This document shows, piece after piece, positions 22,261 through 35,800 of a stretch of DNA of 64,000 nucleotides (within the stretch, counting starts at the first letter, position 1; each line of letters starts with the position of its first letter). Origin of the DNA: Leucaena leucocephala (taxonomy: Eukaryota > Streptophyta > Magnoliopsida > Fabales > Fabaceae); NCBI GenBank assembly GCA_037074615.1, contig CM073519.1, positions 25,317,001-25,381,000 of the forward strand, given 5' to 3'. A model generated the notes under the pieces. The model saw only the letters and a program-made list of their open reading frames with translations, did no database searches and was not told the origin of the DNA. The position numbers and the translations under genes were made by a program.

Positions 22261-25200
22261 TGTAACATCCTTACTTTTATACGTTTTAGGGACCATTCAG
22301 TAGCATTTAGAACCACTTACAATACCTTGGAAGTCCATTAGCCAAATCTGGAATTTTACTCTTTCTCGGGTTACTGTTCATATGGTATTCCAGATTATGC
22401 AACGAACTTCAAAAAATTATAATTAATTCTAGAAAACTCGAAATGAAGTGGTTCAAAAAGCTACATGAACATAACATCTTGAAGTTTAAGGGAAAAATAA
22501 TTTCTAGACCAAATGATTAGCCAATTGATACAGTATATTCATTGAAATTTACTGTTCATTTGGTCAAAAACTCTGGAAACAGATTCTGGTCCCTTACTTT
22601 GGAAAATCATTTCTCTTGATATACACATCCAAATGAAATGTTCTACTTATTCACTTAAAGCTATGGATGTGTACTACATGCTCATAAAATTTCGTGAACT
22701 AATTCCTTCATTTGATAGGTCAAACTGAAGCCACAACAAAGCTGCTTCAGGACCTACGTTTTTACTATTTCAGTTTCTTTTCTTTCATTTCCGATAATTG
22801 CTTTCATCATGCACAAGCCATTAAATAAGCTTCTTAACATTCATATACATCATGTACATATGCCATAAGTATTACAATAGTTTTATCACATAAATGGACA
22901 CCTTACATGGCATTTACATACATGGACAATTTATAGTATATGCTAAAATCTCAATACTTCACTTCCTTTCTTCCATTCTTTAGCTCTTCTCCATGCATAC
23001 CTTTTCTTCATGCTTGGTCTAAATTGGTTGGGTATGGGAGAGTGAGATTCTAGGGAATCTCAGTAGCAAAGATTACCACTTAAATATGCAAGATGGATGC
23101 TAATGCATGATATGTAATTTCATTAAACTTTCTTTGGTTAGTGACATGCTATCATGCTATATACTTTTACATAAAGTGCATGGCCATGGAAAACATGTTA
23201 TTCACAATACATTGAACATCATTAATCATGTCACTACATCATTCAAATATCACATACATGTCAACACATAAGCATACCACATCAAGCACATAAAGAGATA
23301 AGTTCACTACCTTGCACTAAAGCTTTCCTCTTGATCTTTAGCATTTGCTTCCTAGCTTTCCAACCAATAAACCTTTATGCTAATCACTTCCCAACATGTT
23401 CTTGGATGTTTCAAGGTCCTAAAGACATTCATATTCATCACATAATTCATTAGGACTCATGAACTCCAACCATGTTCAAGACTAACTTTGTTACACTCTT
23501 TATTGTCATAACTTTCCCTAATATTCACTAATCCACTTGGCTCTTGAATCAATTGATGTCTTGACTTTACCCTACACAATTTCATATTTTGAACTCATTT
23601 ATGAGCTTAGAATCATAAAATTCCAGCTCCTTCATGGCATGCTGTACAGAATTGAACATAAGCACAAAATTATTTCAAAAATTCTCATTTTGATTCTAAT
23701 GCTTCCCATACTTGTTTCTCCACTTTACCCCACACAACTTTTCATTTTAAAACCATTGGAAGCATCAAAATCATGAAATTACAATCACTGTTCATGCGAG
23801 TGAACAGTAACCGTAAGGAATCTCAAAGACTACAACCTTGAGATTTTAATGTTTCCAAGGTTCAAAACCTTTTCAATCCTACACAAAATCATCATACAAA
23901 CTCAATGGAAGCATTAAATCATTGAAATTCCATTTCTTTCCATAATGAACAGTGCAGACCAAACAGATTCACTCTTGGCAAAGTCAAGAATATCAATTTG
24001 ATTCAACCACCAATCTCTTAACTAGCTTGTTTAAGCATCAATTATAAGTTTCTAACTTTAATTTCTTCTTTCCCCTTTCATCTATGGATTTTGGACAGCA
24101 CCTCCCCTTAGAGAAAACTCAACTTTTCCCCATGAAAACCCTAAGTTCAAGCTCCCAAATCAAAGGAGAATAAGCTAGGAAAGATTGCTTACCTTTAATC
24201 TCTAGCTTGCTTGAACTTTGGAACATTAAATCTTCCTTGTCTTGGCTTGAGTTTTCATTTTGCAAGAGTTTCCCAAATGGTCCATGAAGCTACGGTTTGC
24301 TGCAGAATGAGGGGGTATTTATAGCCAAAATCCAAGAAAAATGAATGGCCAAGATTGATTTGGTTACTATTTGATCTAAAGGCCCACATTTAATCTTGGA
24401 TTTAACTTTTTCATAAAATAATAATTATGACATCATGTGGGACAGCTCATGGGACACCTAAGAGGGTTAGGTAGCGTGCTGCCCATGCAAGGAGCCTTCT
24501 GGAGAAATTCCAGTCCAATCCGGTACCGATCAGTGTAGTTTCACAACAACCGGACTGTTTTCTGTTCTGAATTTTTCTATAATATACCAGGATATGTATT
24601 ATGTCCTAGAAATCAATGTCTAGGATTCCCACACCATTGACATACTTGTACTGACCACAACTTAATTACAGATCCCTTGGGAAATGACCAAAATACCCTT
24701 GGTGTCCTTTCTTGCACTATATTGACCCTAAAGGCATAATTGTCATTTCACCCCTCTTTGTACTGCCTCAGGGCATATATTGGCTCAACTAATCATATTT
24801 ATACCATGTGTCACATTTTTAGCCTATCCCAGATGACCAAAATGCCCTTCATCCATCTCTGGTACAATCTGGGCATCCAGGGGCATTTTCGTAATTTCAC
24901 ACTTTTTTTGGCACTGGCCCCTTCTACTGATAGACTGGTACCCTGGGTTTTGGGCCTTCCTTGGTGTCATTATGGGCCTATATATGAGGTCATCTGATCT
25001 CATTCTATCTAGGCTTACATACCGATAAGTTCCATTATCGGATCACGGGTGTTAACAAACTCCCGTCAAAATTCACTAATATGTGAATAACTTTTTATAC
25101 AGAACTTCTTCTGGAGTTCTGTCAGATCCAGGACATCTGACACTGTAGGGCACAATTTCCTGTAATTTGTCCACTTATATCTAAAGTCCATGAAATCTGA

Positions 25201-25655
25201 TAAAATTTCAGATAACTTTTAGACTATCAGATAATTTTCTGCTGTCTGGAGCCCTAATAAAATTTATGTATCATGCCAGATTAACCAGCATGACTTCCTC
25301 TATTTACTGATGGAATGTGGGACTGAAATACTTACAGGCAATTATAAACCTTTTCTGGCTGAACTTTTCCATAATTACATTTATGTTCCTAACTTTTTGC
25401 TTAATTACATTTATGTCCCTAACTTTTTGGATATTTACATTTAGGTCCCTAAACTTTTGGAAATTACAACTTTTGGCCCAACTTTTGTTTCTATTTAACT
25501 TTTGGCCTTTAAACTTTTCCAATTTTTGTTTAGGTCCCTTTCTTCCTTCAAGACTCATTTAACCTTTATCATTTCTTCTGATCTTTGTCATAATCCTTCC
25601 TAAACCTCTTTCCACTATTAGTACTATACAGATAGGGAAAAATTAGGATATGATA
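22261..25655 (-). repeat. Solo LTR S2 of family L, inverted, nested in S1
   Basis: 3395 bp. The plus-strand start is TGTAACATCC and the end GGATATGATA. It is flanked by perfect GGTAC duplications (22256-22260 and 25656-25660). The S1 sequence ...AATCCGGTAC and ...CGATCAGAGC joins without loss when S2 and one GGTAC are removed. TATA is at 24316-24323 (minus). The heat-shock motif is broken here (TCTCCAGAAGGCTCC). Confidence 0.92.
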
Positions 25656-26766
25656 GGTACCGATCAGAGCAGTTTCACCACAACCAGACTTTTTCTATTC
25701 TAAATTTTTTTATAATATACCAGGATATGTATTATGTCCTGGAAATCAATATCTAGGCTTCTCATACCATTAACATACTTTTACTGGCAACAACTTACTT
25801 ACAGATCCCTTGGAAAATGACCAAAATACCCTTGGTGTCCTTTCTTACACTATATTGACCCTAGGGGTAAAATCATCTTTGTACCCCTCTTTGTACTGCC
25901 TTAGGGCCTATACTGGCTCTAACTAATCACATTTATACTATATGCCACATCTTTAGCCTGCCCCAGATGACCAAAATGCCCTCCATCCATCACTGCTACA
26001 ATATTGGTATCCAGGGACATTTTCATAATTTTACACTTTTTCTGGACACTGGCCCCTTCTGCTGATGAACTAGTACCCTGGGTTTTGGGCCCTCCTTGGC
26101 ATCATCATGGGCCTATATATGAGGTCATATGATCTCATTCTATCCAAGCTCACATACCGATAAGTTCCATTATTGGATCACGTGTGTTATCAAACTCCCG
26201 TCAAAATTCACTGTTATGAGAATAACTTTTCATATAGGACTTCTTTCGGGGTTCTGTCAGATTCATAACATCTGACACTGTAGGGCATACTTTCCTATAA
26301 TTCCCCCACTTATATCTGATGTCCATGAAATCTGATAAAAATTTAGATAACTTTTAGACTGTGAGATAATTTTCTACTGTCTAGAGCCCTAATAAAATTT
26401 CTGTATCATGCCAGATTAACTAGCATAACTTCCTCTATTTACTGATAGAATATAGGACTGAAAAACTTCCGAGCAGTTCTAACCCTTTCCGGGCTGATCT
26501 TTCTGTAATTATAATTTTGGCCTTGAACTTTTTATTTAATTACATTTAAGTCCCTTAACTTTTGGAAATTACCACTTTTGGCCCAAATTTTGTTTCTACT
26601 TTAACTTTTGGCCTTTAACCTTTTCTACTTTTCATTTTAGTCCTTCTCTTCCTTAAAGGATCGTCTAACCTTTATGATTTCTTCTGATCTTCATCATAAT
26701 CCTTTCCAAACCACTTTCCACTATCAGTGGTATACGGATAGGGAAAATATAGCATATGACACTACC

Positions 26767-27213
26767 ATAGCAGTAGCCGTAGCAGAAGCAGTAGAGAACC
26801 TATGGCAGCCAGAGTCTGCTGGTATAGTTAATACAGAACTAGAGATGGTTTAACAAATAATAGAGCTACCAAGACAGACAGGACATATAGTAGATCCAGC
26901 TGGTATTCAATAGTGGATGGCTAAGTTCTATAAGCATAGTCCTCTGACGTTCGAGGGAACGTTTGATGTACAGAAAGCGGAGGATTGGATCAGCAGAGTA
27001 TAGAAGATCTTTAAGGTACTGGGTTGTCTGTCTGAGAGTAAAGCACAGATGGCAATCTACCAGTTAGAAAGAGATGCCGACATATGGTGGAAGAAGACAG
27101 AGCTATTAAGTTGTGATAAGTAAGTTGAGATGGTCAAGACTAAAGGTTACAGAGAATATGAGACGCGACTAGCAAGTATTTAGGTGATAATTAAAATGCA
27201 CAGAGACCTGATG
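26767..27213 (+). pseudogene. Gag of copy A, second part of the split frame
   Basis: This piece continues the register of 19838-19990. It contains a Ty3/gypsy Gag domain (Retrotrans_gag type): FYKHSPLTFEGTFDVQKAED, DWISRV, KIFKVLGCLSESKAQMA, YQLERDADIWWKK. In-frame stops are TAA 26851, TAG 26911, TAG 27001, TAA 27121 and TAG 27181, most at expected Trp or Gln codons. The frame is not shifted over 149 codons, so decay has been mainly by point mutation. It ends at the S3 insertion (27214). Gag normally packages element RNA into cytoplasmic particles; this copy cannot. Confidence 0.8.
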
Positions 27214-30200
27214 TGTCACGTCCTTATTTCTAACCTCAATTATACTCCATTAGAGGTGATTGGAACCAATTACATGATCATTTGCTTTGAAAACATCCAT
27301 TTCCAAAAGATTTGCTCTCGGGTACTTTCACTGTTACTGTTCATTTGGTCATTCCAGAACATGTACCCTACTTTAAAAATTCATAATTAATTGTAGAAAA
27401 ATTGAAATAATGTGGTTCCAATTTATAATTAAATCTGTTTCATAAATCTTTGAGGAAAAAATATTAAATTGAGGTTATCTTGTTAACACGAAATCAGTTT
27501 ATTGGTTAAAAATCACTGTTCATTTGGTAAAATCTGGAAGTTCCAGTTTCTTTGCCTTAACTTTAAAAATTCATTTCTCTTTGGTTACTTATCCAAATGA
27601 ACTTTGTTACCTATGGAATTAAATAACTAGACGTCCTCTCTAAGATCACCAAATTTCATAGAAAAATTCGTTCATTTGATATATGAAACCATTGCGTAAA
27701 CGTCACTGCTTCTCAGCACTCGTTTTATCTCAATTCCAGGTCTTACTACCCACTTTGGAAAATCATAATAATTCGGATAGTTATCCAAATGAGGGTTTCT
27801 TGGTATCCATTTAAATCTCTATATCTTAACTTTAATCATACCAAGTTTCATACTGAAACTAGTTGAGTTAAGCTTCATAAACATCGTCACATCACCACAG
27901 CTTCAAAACAGAATTACAGAATCATACACTATTCAACCATACATGCCATCATATGCTTCCATAAAGTCAAATATCTCATGTGACCTATTATACAACCTCA
28001 TTCATCCATGTTTACCCTTTTTCCATGTGAAGTTCCAACACCTATAACAAGTTTATGCATATGGAAGGAATGAGATTTCATAGAAATCCCAATAGCAAGT
28101 TACACAAACTATAATATCATGCATGAATAATTGAATGCTTAACATGTTATCATGTGATGGGAGCTACTTCATAATGGTACATAAGCAAACTCTAACATGC
28201 ATATTTTCATGACATAACTTGCAAGGAGTTGCAATCATTCATACTTCATCATATCATGATGACATAAGCTCAAGCTCAACCAAACACTATAATCAACAAG
28301 CAAACAAAACAATTAAACAAACATGAGTTATAGTTAGGTATCCTTGCTACCTCTTAGCTATCTTGGTCAAGACCTTCTTGAAGTGCTTTCCTTTCTTCAC
28401 AAATGTCAAAACCTAGCCATTACAACATAATATCAAGTTACAACTCAACTTGAAACCAAATCCAACACTAGGTTTTCACTAGCTCCCTTTCTTTCTCTAC
28501 TTTATGTTTCTTACTTCCATCTTTCCAAAATAAATTCCCATCGTTCATTTCCACATAATTTTTCATGTAGAATCCAAATATGAAATCAGAATTTCCAAAA
28601 TCAAAACACTTCAGTTGCTACAGTACCAAACCGAACTGAAGGTCCCTTTTTTCCAAAAATTCACATTTCGATTCCAATGCTTCCAATACTTATTCTCCTA
28701 CTTTATCCCCCACACAATTTTCCATTTTAAACTCATTGGAAGCATCAAAATCATGAAATTCCATCATATGAACAGTACCTCATACAGTACCAGCAAGAAC
28801 ACAAAACCCTAAATCCAAACACACTTGAATTCTCAAGCTTATACCACTTGATTCTAGCTTGTTTAAGCTAGTCTAAACTATCCATAACATAAAACTCATA
28901 TTTTAACCATATATGAGCAGCACTTCCAGCAGCAACCATAAGGGAAATATAGCATGAAAACCCCTTAAAACCATGAGCTAACTTGCTAGAACAAAGCTCA
29001 AGATCAAGGGAGATGATTACCTTGCTTCTTGCTTCAAGTTGTGTGCTTCTTTCTTGGTTGAGTGAAAATTTTGCAAGATTTTCCCTATGGTTCTCAAGGC
29101 TACTGTTTTGGGCAGAATGAGGGGGTATTTATAGCCAAAATCCAAGAAAAATGAATGGCCAAGATTGATTTGGTTACTATTTGATCTAAAGGCCCACATT
29201 TAATCTTGGATTTTAATTTTTTATAAAAGAATAATTATGACATCATGTGGGACAGCTCATGGGACACCTAAGAGGGTTAGGTGGCGTGCTCACCATGCCA
29301 GGAAGCTTCTGGAAAAATTCCAGTCCAATCTGGTACCGATCAAAGCAGTTTCACAACAACCGGACTGTTTTCTGTTCTGAATTTTTCTATAATATACCAA
29401 GATATGTATTCTATCCTGGAAATCAATTTCTAGGCTTCTCATACCCTTGACATGGTTATACTGAGTATTTATCTGCCATACATTCCTTGGAAAATAACCA
29501 AAATACCGTTGGTGTCCTTTCTTACATTATATTGACCCTAAGGGCATAATCGTCATTTTACCCCTCTTTATACTGCCTCAGGGTGTATTTGAGCTCAACT
29601 AATCATATTTATACCATGTGCCACGTTTTTAGCCTATCCCATGTGACTAAAATGCCCTTCATCCATCGCTAGTATAATCTGGGCATCTAGGGGCATTTTC
29701 ATAATTTCGTACTTTTTATGGACACTAGCCCTTCTATTGATGGACTGGTACCCAGGGTTTTGGGCCCTTCTTGGCACCATCATGGGCCTATATGTGAGTT
29801 CATCTAGTCTCATTTCATATAGGCTCACATACCAATAAGTTCCATTATCGGATCACGGGTGTTATCAAACTCTCGTCAAAATTCATTAATATGTAAATAA
29901 CTTTTTATACAAAACTTCTTCTGGAGTTCTGTCAGATTCATAACATCTAAAATTGTAGGGCACATTTTCTTGTAATTCCCCCACATATATCTGATATCCA
30001 TAGAATCTGATAAAAAATTAGATAACTTTTAGACTATTAGATAATTTTCTGCTGTCTGGAGCCTTAATAAAATTTGTGTATCATGCCAGATTACCCAGCA
30101 TGACTTCCTCTATTTACTGATGGAATATGGGACTGAAATACTTACAGGCAATTTTAAGCCTTTTCTGGATGAACTTTTCCATAATTACATTTATGTCCCT

Positions 30201-30436
30201 AACATTTTGCTTAAGTACATTTAGGTCCCTAAACTTTTAAAAATTACCACTTTTGGCCCAACATTTATTTCTATTTCAAGTTTTGGCCTTTAACCTTTTC
30301 CAATTTGCGTTTAGGTCCTTCTCTTTCTTTAAGACTTATCTAACATTTATTATTTCTTCTGATCTTCATCATAATCCTTTCCAAATCTCTTTCCACTATC
30401 AGTATTATACAGATAGGGAAAATTTAGGATATGAAA
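27214..30436 (-). repeat. Solo LTR S3 of family L, inverted
   Basis: 3223 bp. The plus-strand start is TGTCACGTCC and the end GGATATGAAA (family GGATATGACA), with perfect TGATG duplications (27209-27213, 30437-30441). It belongs to the same LTR type as copy A. Its inverted partner, the 3' LTR of A, begins only 2.4 kb downstream. Confidence 0.9.
29126..29314 (-). promoter_or_regulatory. LTR promoter module in S3: heat-shock element and TATA box
   Basis: The minus strand has TTCCAGAAGCTTC (29314-29302), an exact heat-shock element, and TATAAATA at 29133-29126, spanning 189 bp. Confidence 0.6.
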
Positions 30437-30441
30437 TGATG

Positions 30442-32859
30442 ACAAGAATGTTGTTCCCATGCCCTACAACATACAATTAGATAACTTAACTTAGTGATGG
30501 TAAAGCAATAGAAAAGTGATAAACAAAATAGTTACCCAGTTAATTCCCAAAGAATGGAATGAGAACTTATGATCAGATAATGATAGTCAATGGGATAGAG
30601 AATGAGATTAAAGATGAAAGGTTAGTAGTGAATTTATAGATAAATGATTATAGTACTTAGGACATATCCCTTCAGTAGGGATAAGATATATGAACGATGT
30701 GCTATAGATATGAAAGGAAATGAGAGGCAGTTATGAAAGATGATGGGGCTCTAAGAAGTAGCAGTTTCTAAGTAATCTAAGTTAATATTTTTTTGCAATA
30801 GAGCTAAATTGCTCTTATGATAGATTAAGATTGCTTTTGAAATAAAGCCAAGAAAGTGGACAGTATAGCTCATATAGAGTAATGTCCTTCAGATGAGATG
30901 AATAGATGATGATATATATGTGCATGGTAGAGCCTGTGTAGCTCTCTGTAGTAATGGATATAGTAAAATTATAAAAGATGAGAATGATATATGAAGTTCC
31001 TGAGTGATAGAGGAAATGAGAAAAGTCCTAATAGGTAATATTGGCTTCTATGATCATTTTTGGGGAATTATCTGTGGAGTTAACAACTATGTGGAAGTAA
31101 CTAACCTTGTAACTTTGTCCGTTGGTTTAGGTCTTCTAGAGATAAGAATATAGTACAACAGAATCGCAGTAGATTTCAAAGAATTGCAGTTAGATCCTAG
31201 TATGGCTTACAGGGTCTTAGTTAGATCTTGGAAAGGCTTACAGTTGATCGCAGTAGATCTTGAGGGTCACAGTAGACTAAGCCTAGAGCAAGAAAGTAAT
31301 GAGCCATAAGTACAATATTTCTTTGGAAGGACGAATACCAAGGAAAAGTTAAGGTATAGAAGCTTCACAAGTTGGTTAACTCATAACAGAGAGAGTACCC
31401 ATGATGCTAGTTTTAGATAGCCTTATTACTATCAGGGACTGAACTCAGAATCTCCTTACACCTAACAGGAACTAAGTGATCAAAGTTAAAGTTGTTAATC
31501 TTGAATCCCAAGGATTTATAAGAATATTTCATAAGATATGAGAAAGGGCCAAATGAGAATAAAGAGATCCTTACAATAAGATTACAAAGAATAAGAATGA
31601 AAGGTAAATATATTCTCCAGATGAGGATAAAGAAATTAGAAGGCCAGATAGACCCAATAGAGATAATATAAGTTGGGTGTAAGATAGTTAAGTACCAAGG
31701 TTGAAACCTGTGAGCATCAGTGCTTCATATTTTTATCTGCACATTTCAGTTAAGCGTGCTCAAGCAAGGATAGTCTAATGATTGGTAACCCCCTGGAAAG
31801 TGATAAGAAAGGTGTAAATGCTATAGAAATTTGGCATATGTGTATAGAGCTATGTAAGATGATAGACTATGATGTAGCCAGATTTGGCCAGATATGGCAT
31901 GTTACGGCATGAAAAATATGAAATGAGATATGTTATGAAAAGTATGTAATGAGATACGTTATGAGAGATATGTATTGAGAAGTACAATATGAAGTGGCTT
32001 TATAGCTAGCCTTGTAAACAGATCGAGAGGCTCCCTTTTTGAAAAGGATAAGATGTTTGAATGTTAAGCTACATGTGAAAGAGCAAATGAGAGATTTCAC
32101 TCCTTGCATAAAATGCCAGGCATTATGTTATGCTATGTTATGTTATGTTATGTTTGTAAAATATGCTAAAGCTCTAAATGTTAGAGCAATGCAAGCTCTG
32201 AGTATTAGAACTGTGCACATTAAGAGAAGGACTGCTTGAGCTCCGATGTTAGAGCTTTGCATTCATGAACAGGTACGTAGTCCTGCCATATGTAGGCAAG
32301 GCATTATGCATGTTAGAGTATGTGCTCCAATATGCTTCTATGTGCTCCTGTTTAGCAGTAGAACAATAAAGGAAAGAATAATGATATAAGTCCTCTCTCT
32401 GTATTATGATGAGTTATTAAAGATGATTAGAAGTATGATAATATGAAAATGAGAGATAAAGTTGTGCGGATGTTCAGAGAATTATGCTAGATACTCAGAT
32501 GAGCAGTAGGTGATTGCACTAAGAAATATGATGAGTCATTAATAGAAACTCCAGAGTATAGTAGTATATGAGGGAGTTTGTATGAAAGAAATGGACACTA
32601 CTCACATATTTATTATGGTGAGAAGTGCATATGAAAATGGATGCAAAGCAATGAAGTAAGTAGTAGAATGAGGTAGCGTTCAACTCTGATTGAGTTGATT
32701 TATAACAGAAGAATGATTATGGTAAGATATGAAGAATTGCGGATATGAAAAGAACTCTGCTAAGATGTCAAGATAAAGGATAAGAGATAGATACCCCAAA
32801 TCCTTGGTTGAGGTGTTGAGTAAATTTCGAGGATGAGATTAATTTTAAAGGGGTAGAAA
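30442..32859 (+). mobile_element. Distal interior of copy A
   Basis: Aligns with copy B from about 51578 to 53856 and with copy C from about 1775 to 4371. No pol motif or long frame is present. Relative to B, the segment equivalent to 50274-51577 (1304 bp) is missing between the Gag region and this part, with a 4-bp microhomology ATGA at the junction. A short TATGT-rich run lies near 32126-32155. The polypurine tract TTTTAAAGGGGTAGAAA is at 32843-32859. Confidence 0.8.
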
Positions 32860-35800
32860 TATCATATCCTAATTTTCCCTATCTATATAATACTGATAGT
32901 GGAAAGAGGTTTGAAAGGATCATGATGAAGATCAGAAGAAATGATAAAGGTTAGAGGAGTATTGAAGAAAGAGAAGAACCTAAACGCAAAGTAGAAAAGG
33001 TTAAAGGCCAAAAGTTAAAGTAGAAACAAAAGTTGGGCCAAAAGTGGTAATTTTCAAAAGTTAAAGGACTTAAATGTAATTAAGTAAAAAGTTCAAGGGC
33101 AAAATTGTAATTATAGAAAGTTCAGCCCGAAAAGGGTTAGAACTACTCGGAAGTATTTCAGTCCCATATTCCATCATAAAATAGAGGAAGATATGCTGGT
33201 CAATCTAGCATGACAGAAATTTTATTAGGGTTCCAGACAACAGAAAATTATCTGATAGTCTAAAAGTTATCTGAATTTTTAACAGATTCCATGGACATAA
33301 TATATAAATGTGGGAATTATAGGAAAGTGTTCCCTACAGTGTCAAATGTTATGAATCTAACAGCACCCCATAAGAAGTCCTGTATAAAAAGTTATTCCCA
33401 CAACAGTGAATTTTGACAGGAGTTTGATAACACCCGTGATCCGATAATGGAACTTATTGGTATGTGAGCCTGGATAGAATGAGATCAGATTACCTCATAT
33501 ATAGGTCCATGATGATGCCAAGAAGGGCCCAAAACCCAAGGTACTAGTCCATGAGTAGAAGGGGTTAGTGTCCAGAAAAGGTGCGAAATTATGAAAATGC
33601 CCCCAGATGCCCGAATTATACCAGTGATGGATGGAGGGCATTTTGGTCATCTGGGATAGGATAAAAACTTGACACATGGAAGAAATATGATTAGTTGAGC
33701 CAGTATATGCCCTGACTCAGTACAAAGAGGGGTGAAATGACAATTATGCCCTTAGGGTTAGTACAGTGCAAGAAAGGACACCAAAGGTATTTTGGTCATT
33801 TCCCAAGGGATGGATGGCAGATAAATATTCAGTATATCATTTTCAATGGTATGAGAAGCCTAGACATTAATTTACAAGACAAAATACATATCCTATTATA
33901 TTATAAAAAAATTAGGAATAGAGCACAGTCCGGTTGTTGTGAAATTGCTCCAATTGGTATCGGATTGGACTAGAATTTTTCTAGAAGCTTCCTTACATGG
34001 AAAGCACGCCACATACCCCTCTTAGGTGTCCCATGATATGTCCCACATGATCTCATAATTATTCTTTTTAGAAAAAGTTAAATTCAAGATTAAATGTGAG
34101 CCCTTGGATCAAATGGTATACAAATCAATCTTGGCCATCCATTTTTACCCAAATTTCTCTATAAATACCCCCTCATTTCAGACCTATTCAGAAGCCCTTG
34201 GAACCATGGGGAAACTCTTGCAAAATTTCCACTCAACCAAGAAAGAAGCACACAACTTGAAGCAAGAAGCAAGGTAATCATCTCCCTTGATCTTGAGCTT
34301 TGTTCTAGCAAGTTAGCTCTTGGTTTTAAGCGGGTTTTGTGCTCTATTTCCCTTATGTTTGCTTCTGGAAGTTCTGCCGATATGTGGTTAAAATATGAGT
34401 TTTAGATATTTTAGACAAGCTTAAACAAGCTAGAATCAAGTGGTATAAGCTTGGAAATTCAAGTATGTTTGGATTTAGGGTTTTGTGTTCTTGCTGGTAC
34501 TGTACATAGTACTGTTCATATGATGGAATTTCATGATTTTGATGCTTCCAATGAGTTTAAAATGGAAAATTGTGTGGGGATAAAGTAGGAGAACAAGTAT
34601 TGGAATCAAAATGTGAATTTTTAGGAATCAAGGGCTTAACTTCAGTTTGGTACTGTAGCAACTGAAGTCTTTTGATTTTGAAAATTCTAGTTTCATATTT
34701 GGATTCTACATGAAAACTTATATGTAAATGAACCATGAGAATTTATTTTGGAAAGATGGAAGTAAGAAACATAAAGTAGAGAAAGAAAGGGAGCTAGTGA
34801 AAACTTAGTCTTGGTTTTGTATTCAAGTTGAGTTGTAACTTGATATTATTGTGTAATGGCTAGGTTTTGACATCTGTGAAGGAAGGAAAGTACCTCAAGA
34901 ATACCTTGACAAGGATAACTAAGAGGTAGCAAGGATACCTAACTATAACTCATGTTTGTTTAATTGTTTTGCTTCCTTGTTGATTATGGTGTTCGGTTGA
35001 GCTTGAGCTTATGTCATCATGTTATGATGAAATATGAATGATTGCAACTCCTTTCAAGTTATGTCATGACATATGCATGTTAGAGTTTGCTTATGTACCA
35101 TTATAAAGTAGCTCCCATCTCATGATAACATGTTAAGCATCCAATTATTCATGCATGATAATATAGTTTGTGTAACTTGCTATTGGGATTTCCATGAAAT
35201 CTCATTCCTTCCACATGCATAACTATGTTTTAGGTGCTGGATCCTCTCAAGGGAAGAGAGTAAATGTTGATGAATAAGTTTGTATAATAAGTTACATGAC
35301 TTACATGACACTATGGGATGATATGCTAGTATGCATGGTGTATGTTCTCATAAACCTGTTCTGAGACAGTAGTGATGTGATGATGATTATGATGCCTAAT
35401 TCATAGCTTTTTTGTTTGAAATTCGGCATGATAAAATTTAAGATACAGAGCTTTAAATTAACACAAAGAACTCCTCATTTGGATAAGTATCCGAATTGTT
35501 ATGATTTTCCAAAGTTGGAAGTAAGATCTGGAATTGAGATAAAATGAGTGCCGAGAGGCAATGACATTCACGCAATGATTTTATATATCAAATGAAAGAT
35601 TTTTTCTATGAAATTTAATGAGCTTAAATTGGACATCTATGGATTCAACTCCATAGCTAACATAGTTCATTTGGATAAGTAACCAAAGAGAAATTAATTT
35701 TTGAAGTTCAGGCAGAGAAGCTGAAATTTCCAGATTTTACCAAATAAACAGTATGTTTCAACAATTAAACTGATTTCATTAAGACAATGGAACCTCAATT

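Larger units (their letters stand above)
19991..26761 (-). repeat. Solo LTR S1 of family L, inverted (split by S2)
   Basis: The pieces 19991-22260 and 25661-26761 together make one 3371-bp family-L LTR in reverse orientation. Its plus-strand ends are TATAATATCC (family TGTAACATCC) and GCATATGACA. Target duplications are CTGCC (19986-19990) and CTACC (26762-26766), differing by one G-to-A change. No interior is attached, so it is a solo LTR left by intra-element recombination. Confidence 0.88.
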
